From: Acanthaster planci
Taxonomy: Eukaryota > Echinodermata > Asteroidea > Valvatida > Acanthasteridae
DNA: 64,000 nucleotides
Direction of reading: 5' to 3'
NCBI RefSeq assembly: GCF_001949145.1
Contig: NW_019091545.1
Span: forward strand, 81,788 to 145,787
Shown one piece after another: positions 47,822 through 61,858 of this stretch (the first letter of the stretch is position 1; the number at the start of each line of letters is the position of its first letter). Under the pieces are notes generated by a model. That model was given only the letters and a program-made list of their open reading frames with translations. It was not told the DNA's origin and did not search any database. A program made the translations under genes and the position numbers.

Positions 47822-50800
47822 GTAAGTACTCAGCAATTGGCTGCGAGTTACAGTAAGTACCCATATGACACAATGTACATCTAGAAATACCCATGTGAAG
47901 TTGTAAATTGGAGTGGGGCAAAAACTTTTGTTAGGCCATGGAGGTAGAAATAATAGAGTGTGTTCATCGGCGCGGCAAGGCATCCACGCTTCCACATACC
48001 TCAAGTTGTCAGTGCCCCACTGTGTCCACACAATTAGCATCATACAACTTCAGTTGCCATGGTTGGAGAGAAATACTTTGGAGAGAAAGGACATTGGCAA
48101 GCAAGTATTGTGAAATTGTGTTGAGATTAACCCTAACCCTCCTCAATCCTTCACCTGTTGGAGGACTGTGGAGTGTTAGGGTTAAAATAAGAGAAATGGA
48201 AATTGTAAGTAAAAGAAAGATGGATTCCAAGAAGAACTCAGTAAAGTCACCCCAATCATGGCCATAAAAATGTGTAAAAAATTAAAAAAACAGCCTGCCT
48301 CATTAATTGGTTTATTGCACTGTTTTATTTGATTCTGCTGAATAACCAGGAAGTTGAGTATGCTCAACTGTGATGTCCCGTTAATTACTGTACATGCTAT
48401 GGGAGGGGGGGTTATGCAGTCAGCATTGTTGGTGCGTAACAAGTGCAAAAGTGGAGAGAAAGATAGATGGGCTTCAAATACATGAGAAAGTTATAGGCAC
48501 AAAATGCTGTCCAGTGAATGCAGCATAATGCCATGGTACAATCCTGTCACGATATTGTGACTGATTTGCCATGCTCACTGTGCATCATTGGGTCATCTAC
48601 TGTATACACAAGAGGACAATCTTTCTGTTGAATGTGTGCTCCTGAAATTAGCACTTTTGGGGTTTTACTACCTGTAGCTCTAGGGAAAGCTATTCCCCCA
48701 GTACTTACCGGGTACTACAACTTGGCCTATTGAACTGTAAGAAAGAGGCACCTGGTACATGTACACCATAGAGCAACGAATGCCTTGTTTTATGCTCTGT
48801 ACATACCCAAACATCTCTTGACGCCCTGTGCACAAACCGTACATGTATGAAACTAACTTCACAAATGCTATTTTGTAAGGAAATGCTTAATTTTGACATT
48901 TTAGGACATGTTATTGTTTTCTGCTGGCTGATATCATTTTAGCAAAAAATTATTCATGCCTGCAGTGTACGTGTATGGAACTCTTACCAAACACCCAATG
49001 GTAATAATTCGATGTTGTATGTGAATCATGTCCATGTCAACTGATGGTTGAGAGTTCATGACAGCACTCATCTGTCATATTAGTTTATTACTTGCAAAAA
49101 AAATGCTGGTAGAAAACTAGAAATGTAATGGAAACCGTGCCAGACCATTTTTTCCCCTAGACTGCTTTACACATTTCTAATATCTTGGAACAAACTTGAA
49201 AAACTCAAGTTAAGTTCAAACTGGATGATATGCCTTGCATGAGCCCCAGTTATACTTAACTATTGTGATGTACAGTAGTTAGGCTGGCCCAACTATAGTC
49301 AACAAAGTTCTATAAAAAATTCTCAGCCTTCTCTGTCATATAGTTTCTTGCTCACACCTGATGGAATTCATCCAGAAATATGCCAGACTGGTATTTCATC
49401 CATGGCACTAATAAAACTATGCAAGCAGGAGTTGTTGATAAAGGAAATGACTTTGGCACATGCCGAGGCACATACTGCCTGCAGTGGCATTCTTTGCAAT
49501 ACACATAGTTGGACAGGCATGTTATCTCTGCGTAGACCTTGGCGTTAGCCAACCAAATTGGTGTGCTGTAAGATTCCTTTGTGCATTATTGGTATGTCCC
49601 TTCCAAAGTGACTTTGATATGTACAGTGTACATGTAGCAGTGTAAGGCTCTTGATAACAGACTGGTACCTGTTAGCATGATCTGCATGTGTGGTAATTCC
49701 CCAGACCAAAGAGTTGTCTGCTCTGAGAAAACAAACATTTATTGGCACATGACGCAATGCGATCTTGAGTCTGCACCTAAAATGGCAAAATGCTCAGTTC
49801 AAACGATGCAAACGTTTAGGAGATCCTGAATATTTATTTCACCCTTCTAATTTTGAGATGAAAGTAGTAAGGAGTGCCAACTTAGACTTTATTCAGAAAA
49901 CAATTTACACACATGAACCTTTGCTTTTCAAGGATTTTTGTGTCCAAGGGCTCATAATTATCTTGGGCTCTACATGTACATGCATGCAAAGTTCCTGTCG
50001 TTTGAAAAGTTGTCATTTCAAACCAAATGATGTATGTGTGTCAAAAGGCATGGAGTGCCAACAGACATTATCGCTAGAAACATTTCATAACTATTTTATG
50101 TGCATGTCTTGTATTGTAGCGATGGACAGCCATCGTCTGAAAGCAGGACAAATTTATCAAAATAAGACAAATTGAGTCTAGTATGGTCCTCCAAACACTG
50201 GCCACTTGCACAAGTCTCGCTACAATAGCCAATTTCTGATCGCTGCTATTTACTGAGCATTCAAGGTCAGCATCCTATTCATTAGTGTTGGTCGCTTGCA
50301 CAAACACAAACAAACAATTCTATGTCCATGAACCCTTTAGCTTTACAAGGTCCACACACTGAACGCAGGGCCAGCGATTTTTCCATATTGGTATTACTGT
50401 ATGTCAGGTCACGGCAAAAGCAAAGTTGATCAATGGATGTGTACAACAGTTAATGAGAGGTTGGAAGTCTGCTCAATGTTACATGTATTGTACAGTAACA
50501 AAACGGTTTCATCTATTTGTCAGGACGAAGTTATAAAATTTAACTTGTCATGAATTGTATGTGTGATAGTCAGTATAGTCCATAGCTCTGAATGAATGCA
50601 AGAGATCTGACATTATTGAACTGCCGGGCCATGACAGAATCATCCGTCAAAGAAAAAGTCCTTTTGAAACTGTTTAATTTCCATAATTCAAACATCAACC
50701 TTGGATTGGCCTCTCTAGTTTAGGAAGTTTGTCGTTGGTTTATGTTGTTACAGATCCAGTGTTTTCCATTCATCAATTCTCCCGTATGGGTTGAAGCATT

Positions 50801-53800
50801 TAAAATTCAAAGGCTCTCAGCACAGAATCAAACAAATTGCCAGTTAATTCACAAAATCTTCAAAAATCTGATTTTCCAGCTTCTCAAACACTTCTTTAAA
50901 TAAATAGTTCACTCCCACAAAGAAATTTCTTCCTTCTTCAGTGTAAACTGTTCAAATGTGTCTCTGGAGGCCACAGGTGTTGTCAATAAAGGATGAACTT
51001 CCTACAGACTCTGTTAACTTACACAAAGTGGCGGGGCGTGTGCAATTGAGCGGAAGAAAGGCCTAAGTATCACTCTTGTAAAATACCTTGTAATTTGTTT
51101 AAAAGAAAGACTTCTTGCAAAGTGAGGTTTAACATCTGAAAAAAGCAGAGCCAGTTGTTTTGTTTATCACTTGATTTACTCACTCTTCATTGGAAACACC
51201 CTGGCTAACAGATGTCAAGGTGTGTTTGATGGGCAAATATGACCAACTTTGCCGGTACCGGTACATGGACTAGACCTGCATGTACATGTAATGCATGTTG
51301 AAGTAGTTTAACCTGCTTTTGCACCATATCAATTATTATTTGACTTAAGTAGTCAAAATAGTGATAAGAGCGAAATTCAGTGCATGCAGGTAAATATGCA
51401 AAAAAGTATATTTAGAAAAGACTAGTTTGGCAATATGTAGGGTAGGGTGTACACGTACATGTTCATTGAGTTTGACCAACCTTGGCAAACCCTCTCACTT
51501 CCTAGCGGTGCTTGGAGGCTTGTTGTATGAGGATTGAGGGTTCCTTAAACCTCCAGTATGGCCATCACATTGTCCAGTGGGCTAATTACCGTGGAGGTTC
51601 ACTCTTGGTTTTTGTCTTTGTATTTTTATTTGTTTCATAATTTAAATCTTTGTATACAATTTCCTGTGTTTAATATTATCCTTGTGAAATCATGTGGAAT
51701 TCAGCCTGTTTGACTGCAATGATGATTGAATAAAGCACCATAACAATAATAATAAAGTCTTCTCTGACATTGGGTACATGTAGTTTGCACAAGCGTTAGA
51801 GAATACAATTCACAGGGTTGATTCACGGTTCGGGCAAATGCCAAAACAGAGCAAAGTTTCGCTCCAAAAGCATTTGCAGTGAATTAGCCTGAATTGGAGG
51901 TACTGTAAGTTCAACCTGCAAATTCATGGCAGGAATTTATTATTGTTTATTTTGTGCCAATTATGAACCCACCCTGAGTGGGATTTGAACCCATGGTTTT
52001 ACGGGCAGGGATGTGCCTTGATCACTACTCAAGCACTGACCTTTCCTGGTTCCAAACCATGGATAAATTTACCAGAGTCAGAACTGCTATCAGTGACTGG
52101 GGGAGACATACATGTGTACTGGGATGTTTAAATGTGCGATTTCCTTACCTGTTGTATACTATGCGTATTCCCACCAGGCTTCATATGCATACTGGTACAA
52201 TGTACATCACTCATGAAGTGTAAAGTTATGGACTGATACCAGTATACATGTACATGTACAGTACAGTAGCCAGCCTGTCGTTACCCTACATGTACATGTA
52301 CTGCCTACTGGATAGTGTTCATGTAATGCATCTTGGAGGCTGATTGCTAATCAAACTGGGAAGGTCGAGGGCTTCACTTGTCTGTCACACTGACTTGCAG
52401 TGATTGAATCACTGCAGGCTACATGTGATGTACATGTATGTGCCTTACATGTACAGTACATGTACATGCCACACAAAGAAACGTGTGCAGGTGGCATGGC
52501 ATTATACAAACATGTACATGTACGGTAGAAACATCTTCATGTTTGCGTGTTGCAGGTGGTTGTGCGCACACTTGAGTTCTTGTATCAATCAATCATAACA
52601 AGCTTTGTGCTTGTTCATTCATGTGTAACAATGCAGACCAGCACATGGTTTTGATATTCTCTCACAAGAGGAGTTGAAAATGGTCTGCAGGAAAGCTGCC
52701 CTTTGCAAAACTACATGTCTAGTTTTTTTCTGTAAGTCATTCATGAAGTTCTTATATGTACATCATTTGGAAATACCGATATGTAACCCTAGCATTACTG
52801 CAAGAATTTAACCGCTGTACACAAACATGTACATGTACATGAGCTTTAGTTTGATTTCCATGAGTGGAAAAATGGCCCAAGTTTAATTTTGTTTACACTT
52901 GATAATCTTCTCTCTAAACTGTTTGCTCAGTTCGTGTTTATACCTGTTGGATCCCCTTTAACTTTAAGTCCAATAGCTTTAAGAACCTCACAAAAGAGGT
53001 TTTTGCTGTTGGGTGGTCAGGACGTGCCTACCCTACATGTATGTTGACTATATGGCGATGCCAAATGACACGGGTTGGTGAGTGGACTCCCCTATACTGA
53101 CCAAAGTTCAGACAATTGTGTTCAGACTGTGGGCACTGTGAGCCTCGTGTCCGCATAGATACTGCATGGACTCAAGCCCCATCTCAAGTGAATTATTAAT
53201 TAACCCAGCACTGCAACTGCATGCATTGCTGGTTGTGTTAGCCCAACTCTGCTCATTTGTCTTCCGTCGTTACGGCGACATGAAGACACCCTCGCTGTAT
53301 GCACGTCACAGTTCGTTAGGCTAAGGAGTCATTAATTCACATGTAGTGCTCTACGATGGAGAAGCATGACGAGGAGAGCACAAGACAGAAAATATGGAAT
53401 AGTGAGTACAGTGGATTGGTCATGTATGTACATGTACATTTTAGATGTGTTTTCTTCAGTAACAAGCCACCAATACGTTTCAGTGTTTAAACAGGACAAA
53501 ATTTGTTCTTTTCAGATTGAATAATGTTCATATTTTGATTGTGTAAATATCATAAATACTCCCATGACAAAGACTTCATCAAGTTTGTTTCCTGTGACAT
53601 GGGCTTGTCATACATGTACAGGTATGTCAGTTGGATTCCATACATGCCTTTTTAAATTACACATCAGTTTAGTATTTGTTCAAGAAAAAATTTGAAAAGG
53701 CAACGTGCATGTACATGTAGGATGTGTACAATGTTCAGGTGTTTGACACGTTGCAAGCAAACCTTGGTTTGGAATTGCTGGTCAAAGAATAAAAAGCAAT

Positions 53801-56530
53801 GAGGCATGTGGGGCCAGTCATAAATGTCTTGTTTTATGATGTGTGCCCTGGAGGCTAGCCTCCTGGCAGCGAGCTACGGTAGCCTGTGAAAACAAAGAGA
53901 CACCAACAGGAAATATTTTGACTCAACCTACATTTATGCAAGTCAAATTTGTACAATCACTCGTTCAGGGCTTGAAGTATATGAAAACTCCATCAGAAAT
54001 TTACGACTGATACTTGTAACATTGCAAAAGCAGTACGGTAATTTTGTTGCATTAATTTAAAGTTAATTTCCCAGTCAGTAGAATCTTCTCATTGAATTTT
54101 TCATCTGTCAGGAGGATTGGAATTATATTTTGCAGGTTGTAATAAGGAAAACAAAAACACAACAAAAATTATAGTAGCGTCGGGCTTCATGGCCCGACCT
54201 ACATTGTACATGTATCAGTAGAAAAATACAAAGAACCTTTATCTTCTTACAAAACAAACTAGAATTAAGAAAATGCCAATTTATGGTGCCCACCTACGGG
54301 CACATCTAATGTCTGTGCTCCCTGTTCTTAAAAAGTCTGCCATACTCTCGAAGGCGTTTAGCTTGGCGAAGAAAAAGGGGATTATTGTAATGCCTACATG
54401 TGTACAGCCATACATGTAAATTGAGACGGTCTTTACCAATGTCAGAACGTATTAAAAATCTTTCGATTTCAGAGGAAACCCAAAATGTTATCATGTTTGG
54501 CGAATAAGGAAATCAGGTGCAGTACGATACATCCATGTGACTCTTTCAAACAGCAAGCCGAAGCATTCAAGAGCTGTTACCAATAATACAGAGAGCTACA
54601 TTGTACAGAGCAATGCAGTTGGCTGATCTATTGTAGCATTTGTCATTGATTAATCTATAAGTCAAAGGTCATGTGCCCTGGCATCCTCCACATTATCCCG
54701 TGCTACATGTAGAAAGAATCATTGCAGTTGATGCGTAACCTTCAATATGATAACCGTTGCAGGACATTCCCACTCTCATTTGTCTCATGCTGCCGTGAAC
54801 TTGAAAATTCAATTGAAATTTGAAATTGATTTTCTGTCGAAAGCTCGCACATGCACAGATGAGAATGATTGTGCATACACGTACATGTACAGTGTACAGG
54901 TAGTTTGCATTTGAATGTTTGATGCATGTACATCCCTACTGTAATGAGGTGAGTTTGAGTCTGTCTGTTTATCTCATGTGGTTCAGTTTGTTATGGACAT
55001 ACATGCACTATACTTTGATAACGTGCAGGAACTCATAATTTCTGCCCTGAACCCGTATGTGTACAAGTACATGTAATTTCATGAGAAATGTCTGAGGTAC
55101 CCTTATAAAACTAGGCTGACTGATTTTGATGGATTACTTGGATTTTGTTTTAAAATTTCAGTCACATACATGTATATGTAAGATGACCAGATCACAAGGA
55201 CTGCTTTTCTGAGTTTATTTTAAATGTCTTAAACGTTTTTCTAATGTCACTTATTGTTTTGCTTCCTTCTTTGATGGGGGGCTGTGTTAGCACTTTGGGG
55301 CAAAGGGAGTTTGAGGCAGCTATGGATTCCATACACAAGCTCCAGGCATCCTGAAAATTCTACAACAGCAGTCATTTTGAAAGACCACTTGAATGCCATT
55401 GTAGTGTTAAGTCAAAACTCTGGTGCAGCTGTCTATTACACAAACTCTAACTTGCGCATACTTTGATTATCATCATTAATTCATCATTACACATGCATGC
55501 TGCAATGTTTGTGTCATCTGTAGTTGCTCCATAAAGTCCTTGGTCGCTCCATCCTTTCCAGTCCCTTGTTATGACATTAGCAGTAGACCTGCAGCCTGTT
55601 AGGAGGGTACAGTGTACCCCAGTGTATGGCATGATATTTCTATTTAACGTGTACTTTCCCATCGGCTACATGTACTGTACATATGCACACTTCATTAGGC
55701 TCTTGATAGCGATCTTATAGTGCCATATTGACTGCATCACTGGCCTTGGAATTAACAGTTGCCCGACAAAATCAGCAGTTTTCAGAGTTTTTAGCCTGTC
55801 CAGCCTTGTTTGTATTCCAATAAAGAAATGACATACAAATTACATACATTACTGCTCATGCATAGTGGCATGTGTTATTATCATGCATGTCGGGTGTAAA
55901 TTTTGGTCAGTGCTTCATTAGGTGAGGAATGTAGGAATATGCAGTTGTCTGTATGTGTTTGGGCCGGTATTCCTGGCTGCCATCCAGGATACAGACGTGT
56001 ACATTTACTGGTAGCTTGTGGAAGTCTGATCTTGGACCATTTTTCTGGATGTTATGTTCTCATTTTTAGAGGATGCCAGGATGTCTAGCACCGATGAGCT
56101 AGACGAGCCACACAGAGGCTCCCTTTCCACCTCCCAGCCTGCCCTGGACCGGCACAAGCGACGCAGCCTCTGGAAGACGTTCAAGAAGAAGACCAACCCA
56201 ATGCGACGATGGAACTCACTCCGGGGCAACAGCAAAGACCGTCGGGCCTCGGCGGACGTGGGCGGCTCCTGCCTGTCCATTAACCCCTCCGAGCAATCGC
56301 AGGACTCGGACTCAGACTATACCTCACTGCCACGAGGGTCCTGCCTCAGCTCTAAGAACACCTGTCACAGCGAGACAGACTTAACGATGATGGCAAATGG
56401 TGGGATGAAGAGGAACAAGAGAAGTACTAAGAAGAAAAGCCTGTCGTTTGAAGATCAGAAACTCCATCGAAAATCCAAAGGAACTCTTGAAAACGAGGAA
56501 GCTGTTGAAATATCCAGGCTTGAAGAATCA
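47779..56530 (+). CDS. Unknown gene with basic, Ser-rich N-terminus (partial)
   Basis: Exon 47779-47821 (ATG, 14 codons plus one base) joins in phase to exon 56070-56530 (two bases plus 153 codons), giving 168 residues before a strong donor. The peptide starts MESPLPEIVITTARED. It has a basic block near 42-75 (RHKRRSLWKTFKKK, MRRWNSLRG, RRAS), an acidic/Ser patch (DSDSDY) and a second basic block (KRNKRSTKKKSLSF). Several R-x-x-S sites suit phosphorylation by basophilic kinases. No fold is recognised; it reads like the disordered N-terminus of a larger signalling or adaptor protein. Later exons probably lie to the right. An alternative first exon may lie at 53356. Confidence 0.6.
48127..48187. 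repeat. Hairpin with CCCTAACCCTCCTCAATCC arms
   Basis: The left arm TTAACCCTAACCCTCC and the right arm GGAG...GTTAGGGTTAA are inverse. It shares words with the repeat at 38125-38500 and a GGATTGAGGGTT block near 51533. TTAGGG is the animal telomere unit, but only one or two are present here. Confidence 0.6.
51966..52055 (-). repeat. tRNA-like (SINE-type) fragment
   Basis: On the minus strand TGGGTTCAAATCCCA forms a T-arm with a perfect polymerase III B box (GGTTCAAATCC). About 30-50 bases upstream is a weak A-box-like stretch (GGTCAGTGCTTGAG). No cloverleaf with a proper acceptor stem forms, so it is not an intact tRNA; a decayed tRNA-derived SINE is likely. Confidence 0.4.
53356..53401 (+). 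CDS. Unknown plus gene, candidate alternative first exon (1b)
   Basis: ATG then EKHDEESTRQKIWN and one base before donor GTGAGT, the same exit phase as exon 1a. Spliced to 56070 it would replace 14 residues by 15. This fits an alternative promoter, but rests only on phase and donor quality. Confidence 0.4.
56070..56530 (+). CDS. Unknown plus gene, long second exon
   Basis: Acceptor CATTTTTAG, 461 bases, no stop, donor GTAAGTAAAC. GC content is clearly higher than its surroundings, and codon use is like a real exon. Segments include EDARMSSTDELDEPHRGSLS, the basic RRSLWKTFKKKTNP, and the final ENEEAVEISRLEES. Confidence 0.85.
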
Positions 56531-59500
56531 GTAAGTAAACCAGAGCTTCTTAGATATTGAATTAGTAAGAGCGTGTACTGAGTACATGTACATGTACGCA
56601 TACTTTACTAATCTGCATATTTTAATGCGCAGCGATTGGTTCCATGCATTAATTCCCTGTCAGTAATAACACATTTAAATCATCACCAGTCCATTGAAGT
56701 TGTACTTGCATTGCCTAGTATGCAGCACTTGGCAAATAAAATGAATTGGAACACAGTGTGACTGGTCCTGGTATCTGACACCAGCTTTTCTAAATTTCGA
56801 ACCACGAAGGCAACTAGGAACCAGCTTGATCTCACGTCACCCCTCCGTCAGGCTTCAGCTGCCTCCTTAACTTTTTGACTCATTGTGCACAACCACGTTG
56901 CATGTTTGTTTGAGAGGAGCTGGTGTGTGCCTACTGAAGAGTTTGAATCTCCGCCATTTCTGTCATTGAGGGGTACATGGTACTGGTAGAAACACTTTAC
57001 ATAGGACACATACCGGTAAATTCACATGCAATCATTCCATGCTTCTTGGAATTGGATTTAAAATGGAGTCGTCAACACGAAATCTCACTAAAACTGTCCA
57101 CCAGGAAACAGGTTCATGTACTAGTATTCATCCCGAGGATGGGTATTTCTTTAAAGCCATTGTTAGAAAAAAGAAAGGCACCAGCCGGTACAACTCACAA
57201 TATACCAGCATGTACATGTATGTGACTGCACCTGACTCTCAGCTTTTTAATGTTGAGTCATCATTTGAGGTGAGGTCCAATTTACATGTGCCTAGATCAA
57301 GGATTTTTTTTACCTCATTTGAACCAGGAAACGAGAGTTTCTCAAAATAATGAACACAGTCTTTCGCTGCTCTTGATTATTGGACCCAATGGGATGTGGG
57401 AGAGGGACGGTTGGTTTGAATATAAAACAATCGATTAAAAAGGGGGACAACTTTTATTTGTTGTGGTTCAATTGAAATGAGAGAATTTCTGAAAGCTACC
57501 TGTATCATTCAACTGCTGAAGAGAATGGAAATGGGAGACCAGTTGCCCACTTGGTGTAAAGAAAACCTAAGGAATTTAATAACAGAAAACTTTACTGGTT
57601 CATGTTGCCACTCAGTGTTGGCTTCATTGGCTTTTTCACAGTGAGGCAAAGGCAAAGAAATAGCGCCCTCTTGTGGCAAAGTTGTGGATATTTATTTACA
57701 AGTTCTATGTATTTCAGCAATACGGCAGTCAGGTACATGTACGTGTATGCTGTATACATTCACATATACCTGTACAGTTTTTTAATAGCGTTTTGGCCAT
57801 GTTGTATATTAATTTTCAAGAATTTTACTAAAAGATTCTGAACATTGTGTTCTTGATGAAAGTCCTCTTCAGTCATAAAAAAATTCAGCAATTTCTAAAA
57901 TTCTCACCGAGTTTGGCTAATGTGGATGTACATCAGTATGTCAATCTTAATTTGGAAATGCACCAAATTGCAGTTTCAAACAGGTTATGAACTCATACGT
58001 GTATGTGTAGATGAGCTGAAAGAGGGGCAGTACATGTGTACATATATTTCTTGCAGACCAAGTTGACATGTCTTTTTCCTTACCCCCCGTTGTGTAAACA
58101 TCAGGAAATTTTTTGTTTGCCATGCCATTATTTTTTTCTCAAGTAAATTCCCTTGACAGCCAGAACCAATTTGATGTTATGGTGTCATTTCATCAGTTGA
58201 AAGTGGTCACTCTTGCACATCGGCTAACAGGAGAAAGCTTTTAGTCTGGGTTGTTTAATGCCCTCAGACAGCCGTCTCTGGAGGTGGGATTATGTAGATG
58301 CTCAGTACAGAGGATGTGTCTTGATGCACGGATGAATCTTCCTCCCGGTTTTTGAGAGGCAGGGTGCAATCGTGTTGGCCATTTTGAGTAGTCCAGGGAG
58401 GCATATTAACAGAGAGCTGTGTTTACTGGCCGACAGGGTAAAAGGCTTTTAAGATTGATAATTGCTCAGGAAATTTCACATGTTGAAATGCTTGGTACCG
58501 TGTAAGCTTGTGTAAGCTTGTGTTCAGTGTGTGCTTATGCATTGAAGGTGGATGTACATGTTTTCACGTACATACAAACTACACATGGGGGTTGTCTCAA
58601 GGACGAGTTGACCTGGTTGGTGTGATGAAGGCTACCTACATGTACATGTGGGTGTAGGTACACGTTGGTCAGATCTTTTTTGTCTGCCAGGAAACGGAAT
58701 GATCCATCTGCACTTGCTCTGTGTGTCTTGATAATGTTGATCAGAACGATACATGTGGATTAGACTGAGATGGTGGACTACCAAAAGTTTGAATCCATTG
58801 CCATGGTTGCGCAGTGCCATAATTTTGCGATTTAAACAGGTGAGAATCTTTTTTAGATTTGATCAAGTTAATCAATGACAGGGACAGGGGCTCTGTGCTG
58901 GTAACTGGTTGCAGACATAAAGGACAATGTAAAGTTTTTCTTGGATTTTAAGCGGGTTCAAAAGAGGAAAGAATGACTACGTGTAGTTTCCTATTTTGAA
59001 ACTACACCTGTGAGCCAAATCTTGGATTCTTCCAAGAGAGCATTAGTGCTTTTGGAAAAAAATTTATCATTGGCCTGTGGCCCATGAGGCTGGTTATGAT
59101 AAAAATTCTCAGAAATGTTCGGTTTTGATTCAGATTCCCTTCCATACTTTAAAAAAACCCTTTTTTCTAGCATAATCCCTCTTTGTCCCTTGTGTGTAAT
59201 CTGTTTTCAAAGTTTTAGTGTGGGGGTGGAGGTTTTTTGCCCTGGTGTACTGTATTTTGTCTGTCATTTCTTTCTGAGTTACATGTACATGTATACCAGC
59301 AAAATTTGTCTCTCATCAAAAACCTTGTGACAATTTATTTTTCTCTTGTGTGACTTGTCCCCTGCTCAAGGCTAATTGGTCCTTTTATGCTGGTTACCTT
59401 GTCTTTTGGTGCCACGTTTGTATTCAGTATTTGCTCTGTATAGTAGACATCATCTCCTTAATAAAAGATGAATTACAGGCATACATAAAATCCCACACTT

Positions 59501-61858
59501 GTTGGTTTCTTGATGGGCTAGGAAGGAGTAACGCCTTGAAAAATATAATTTGAAATTGAGCTGCTGGTCACGTATTTGCCCCCTGAAAATTAAAACAAAA
59601 GTGAGCTTTGAATGATGAAACAGAAATTGACCATTTGATATTCAGCAGTTGTCTCTTCTCACAACTTCTTATCGGTAATTCAGATCTTGGAATATTCAGT
59701 TTTGATCGAACCTTTGCAAGCAATTTAATGCGAAAATGATAGGACACATCTCCAATATTCTTGGGAGAATGTGTTTTTAAAAGCTTTTCGGTCGTACTAG
59801 GGGTTCATTTGTGAGTTTTTTTTAAATAAACACAATAAAACACTACAGGTACAACTGTACATGTTGGCCTACATGTACGTGTATGTATGTATACATGTAC
59901 ATGTACATGTACGTGTATGTACATGTACAATGTGCATTATAAATATCTACATCATTCGTAATAAGAGCTAATGACAGTACATGCGTACGTGCACCATATG
60001 CTGTTGTTGAACAAAACATCGTATAAAGCACTTCAGATGACCTGCATGCTGTATCCATTCAATGTAATGATTCGCTGTGCATACTGTTTCCACGTATACA
60101 CAGTTTTTCTGTACAGTACCGGTACACATCACATGCACCACGCGTTGCCTTAATAACATGTATACCAGCAACTTCTACCTTTATGCAAATACGCAAGTAA
60201 TGCAAATACCGTGCAGCCTGGTGACGAGCTGAACAGATGTCTCATATGTATGTGTGGCTTTACCATTTCAAGCAGACTCGAATACCAAAAGTCCTTCTGG
60301 GGCAGGTTTTACCGTTCTGTTAGTCTCGTGAAATTAGTGTTGCGTAGAATCAGGTTGTTTTTTCTTACTGGTACAGTAGTGCCAGATATCATGGGCTGGT
60401 CTGGTGGAGGTACATGTAGTTTGCACAGGGAAAACCATTGGATCACAGTATCGGGCCATCAAGTACATGTACGTGTACATGTAACTCACCCACTGGCTGG
60501 ATTTTTATTGACAACTTTGGTATGAACAGCGTGTTTGAAAGGTTGACGCCGGGGTTTGACATAAAATGACTTTGGTTGACTTCCTCCTGGGGCTGAGTTT
60601 TCTGGTGAGTGACTTTTTTTTTTTGCTTTCATACGTGTACAGGTTGTTATGCACTTTCATGCTTCTGTCTGTGTGCCAAGTAAACTACCGGTAACTTCAA
60701 CCTTGTTGTCATGTTTGCTGTAATATGGAACTGTCCTGCAGGCATCCTGCAAACTCTGTCACTGTGCCAGAAACTGTAGCACTCTCGTCACACTTTTGAT
60801 GGAGTATCATGCTCATAGTGCAAAGCACTAACAGTCACCATACACACCGATAGACACGACATGCATACATACCTTCCCCAATCTTGCAAAAAGAGTCAAA
60901 AACAGTCAAACGGGACAAGGGTTAATCCCCAAATTTTTACATGTACTGGTACCATGGGTTATTTGGGGGCAACCTACATCTACTACGCACAATTGAGTGT
61001 GCATGTATCTGTAATCCATTACCAGCCAAGAATAAGAGAGAAGCTGGTATGGAAACCATTTCAATCAAGCACCTGGTGCTTGTATGAAGATTGCACCGTC
61101 CGTGTATCTCCACCAGTAGGGGGATGCTGCGTAGTAAAAACAGGCCACACAAAGTTTTAAAGAGCAATCACATTGCCTTCATGGAAAAAGTTTGTTAAAC
61201 AGGTAATTGGTCATTATTACCCATAAATGACTAACTTGGCAGCTCTTCTTTGCATTTGGGAGTTCATTTCCACCGTGACAACACTTGGCCTTAAAAAAAT
61301 GTGTCGATGAGGAGGACAAACAAATCTATCGATTTGATGATGTCATAATACTGCTCTCATTCCCCCAGAGTTTCTTGACCTTGTGGCCGTAATCGGGGGC
61401 TTTATAGCACAAGAACAGAGAAAAATGGGTAGAGTACATGTACATGTAAATGACATGTCATTCTCTGCAAATGACCGCGGCCATCTGCCTGAAATTCATC
61501 GGGACCTTACGCCAGTCCAGATCGTAGCCTTTGATCAAGGCGCCCGCGGCGAAATGGATAGTCGCTCAAGAGTGAGGAGCTGGAGGAGACTAGTTTAAGC
61601 AGCAAACCAACGCATGAAGAAAGACTACGCGACGAACCGCACGCATGCCCCGCACGCCTTTGGAGTTTCTGCACCACGTAGCTTATGTTTTTCTTTACAT
61701 TTGCTACCGTTTCGGTAGCAGATATGATACATGTATATGCGTATGCATAAGTCTCCACCAATCAAAACGATCACCTCTGTCGTGCATGTAATAAATTATT
61801 CATCATTACAATAGCGCGCGTATTCAACACGGCATCCTTTCCGGCAATGGTGTAAGCT
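56531..61858. other. No supported exon; downstream intron(s) of the unknown plus gene
   Basis: AT-rich sequence with many TACATGTA words. Open frames at 57039-57350 and 60211-60525 lack matched acceptor and donor sites, and no known domain is visible. Confidence 0.4.
59867..59930. repeat. TACATGTA/TACGTGTA microsatellite
   Basis: A near-continuous run of self-complementary TACATG units, including ATACATGTACATGTACATGT. It is the longest of several dozen such blocks between about 41.2 and 63.7 kb. Confidence 0.85.

Noticed and set aside
51980-51992. Intact tRNA gene
   Set aside because: Only the T-arm is convincing; no acceptor stem or anticodon arm can be paired.
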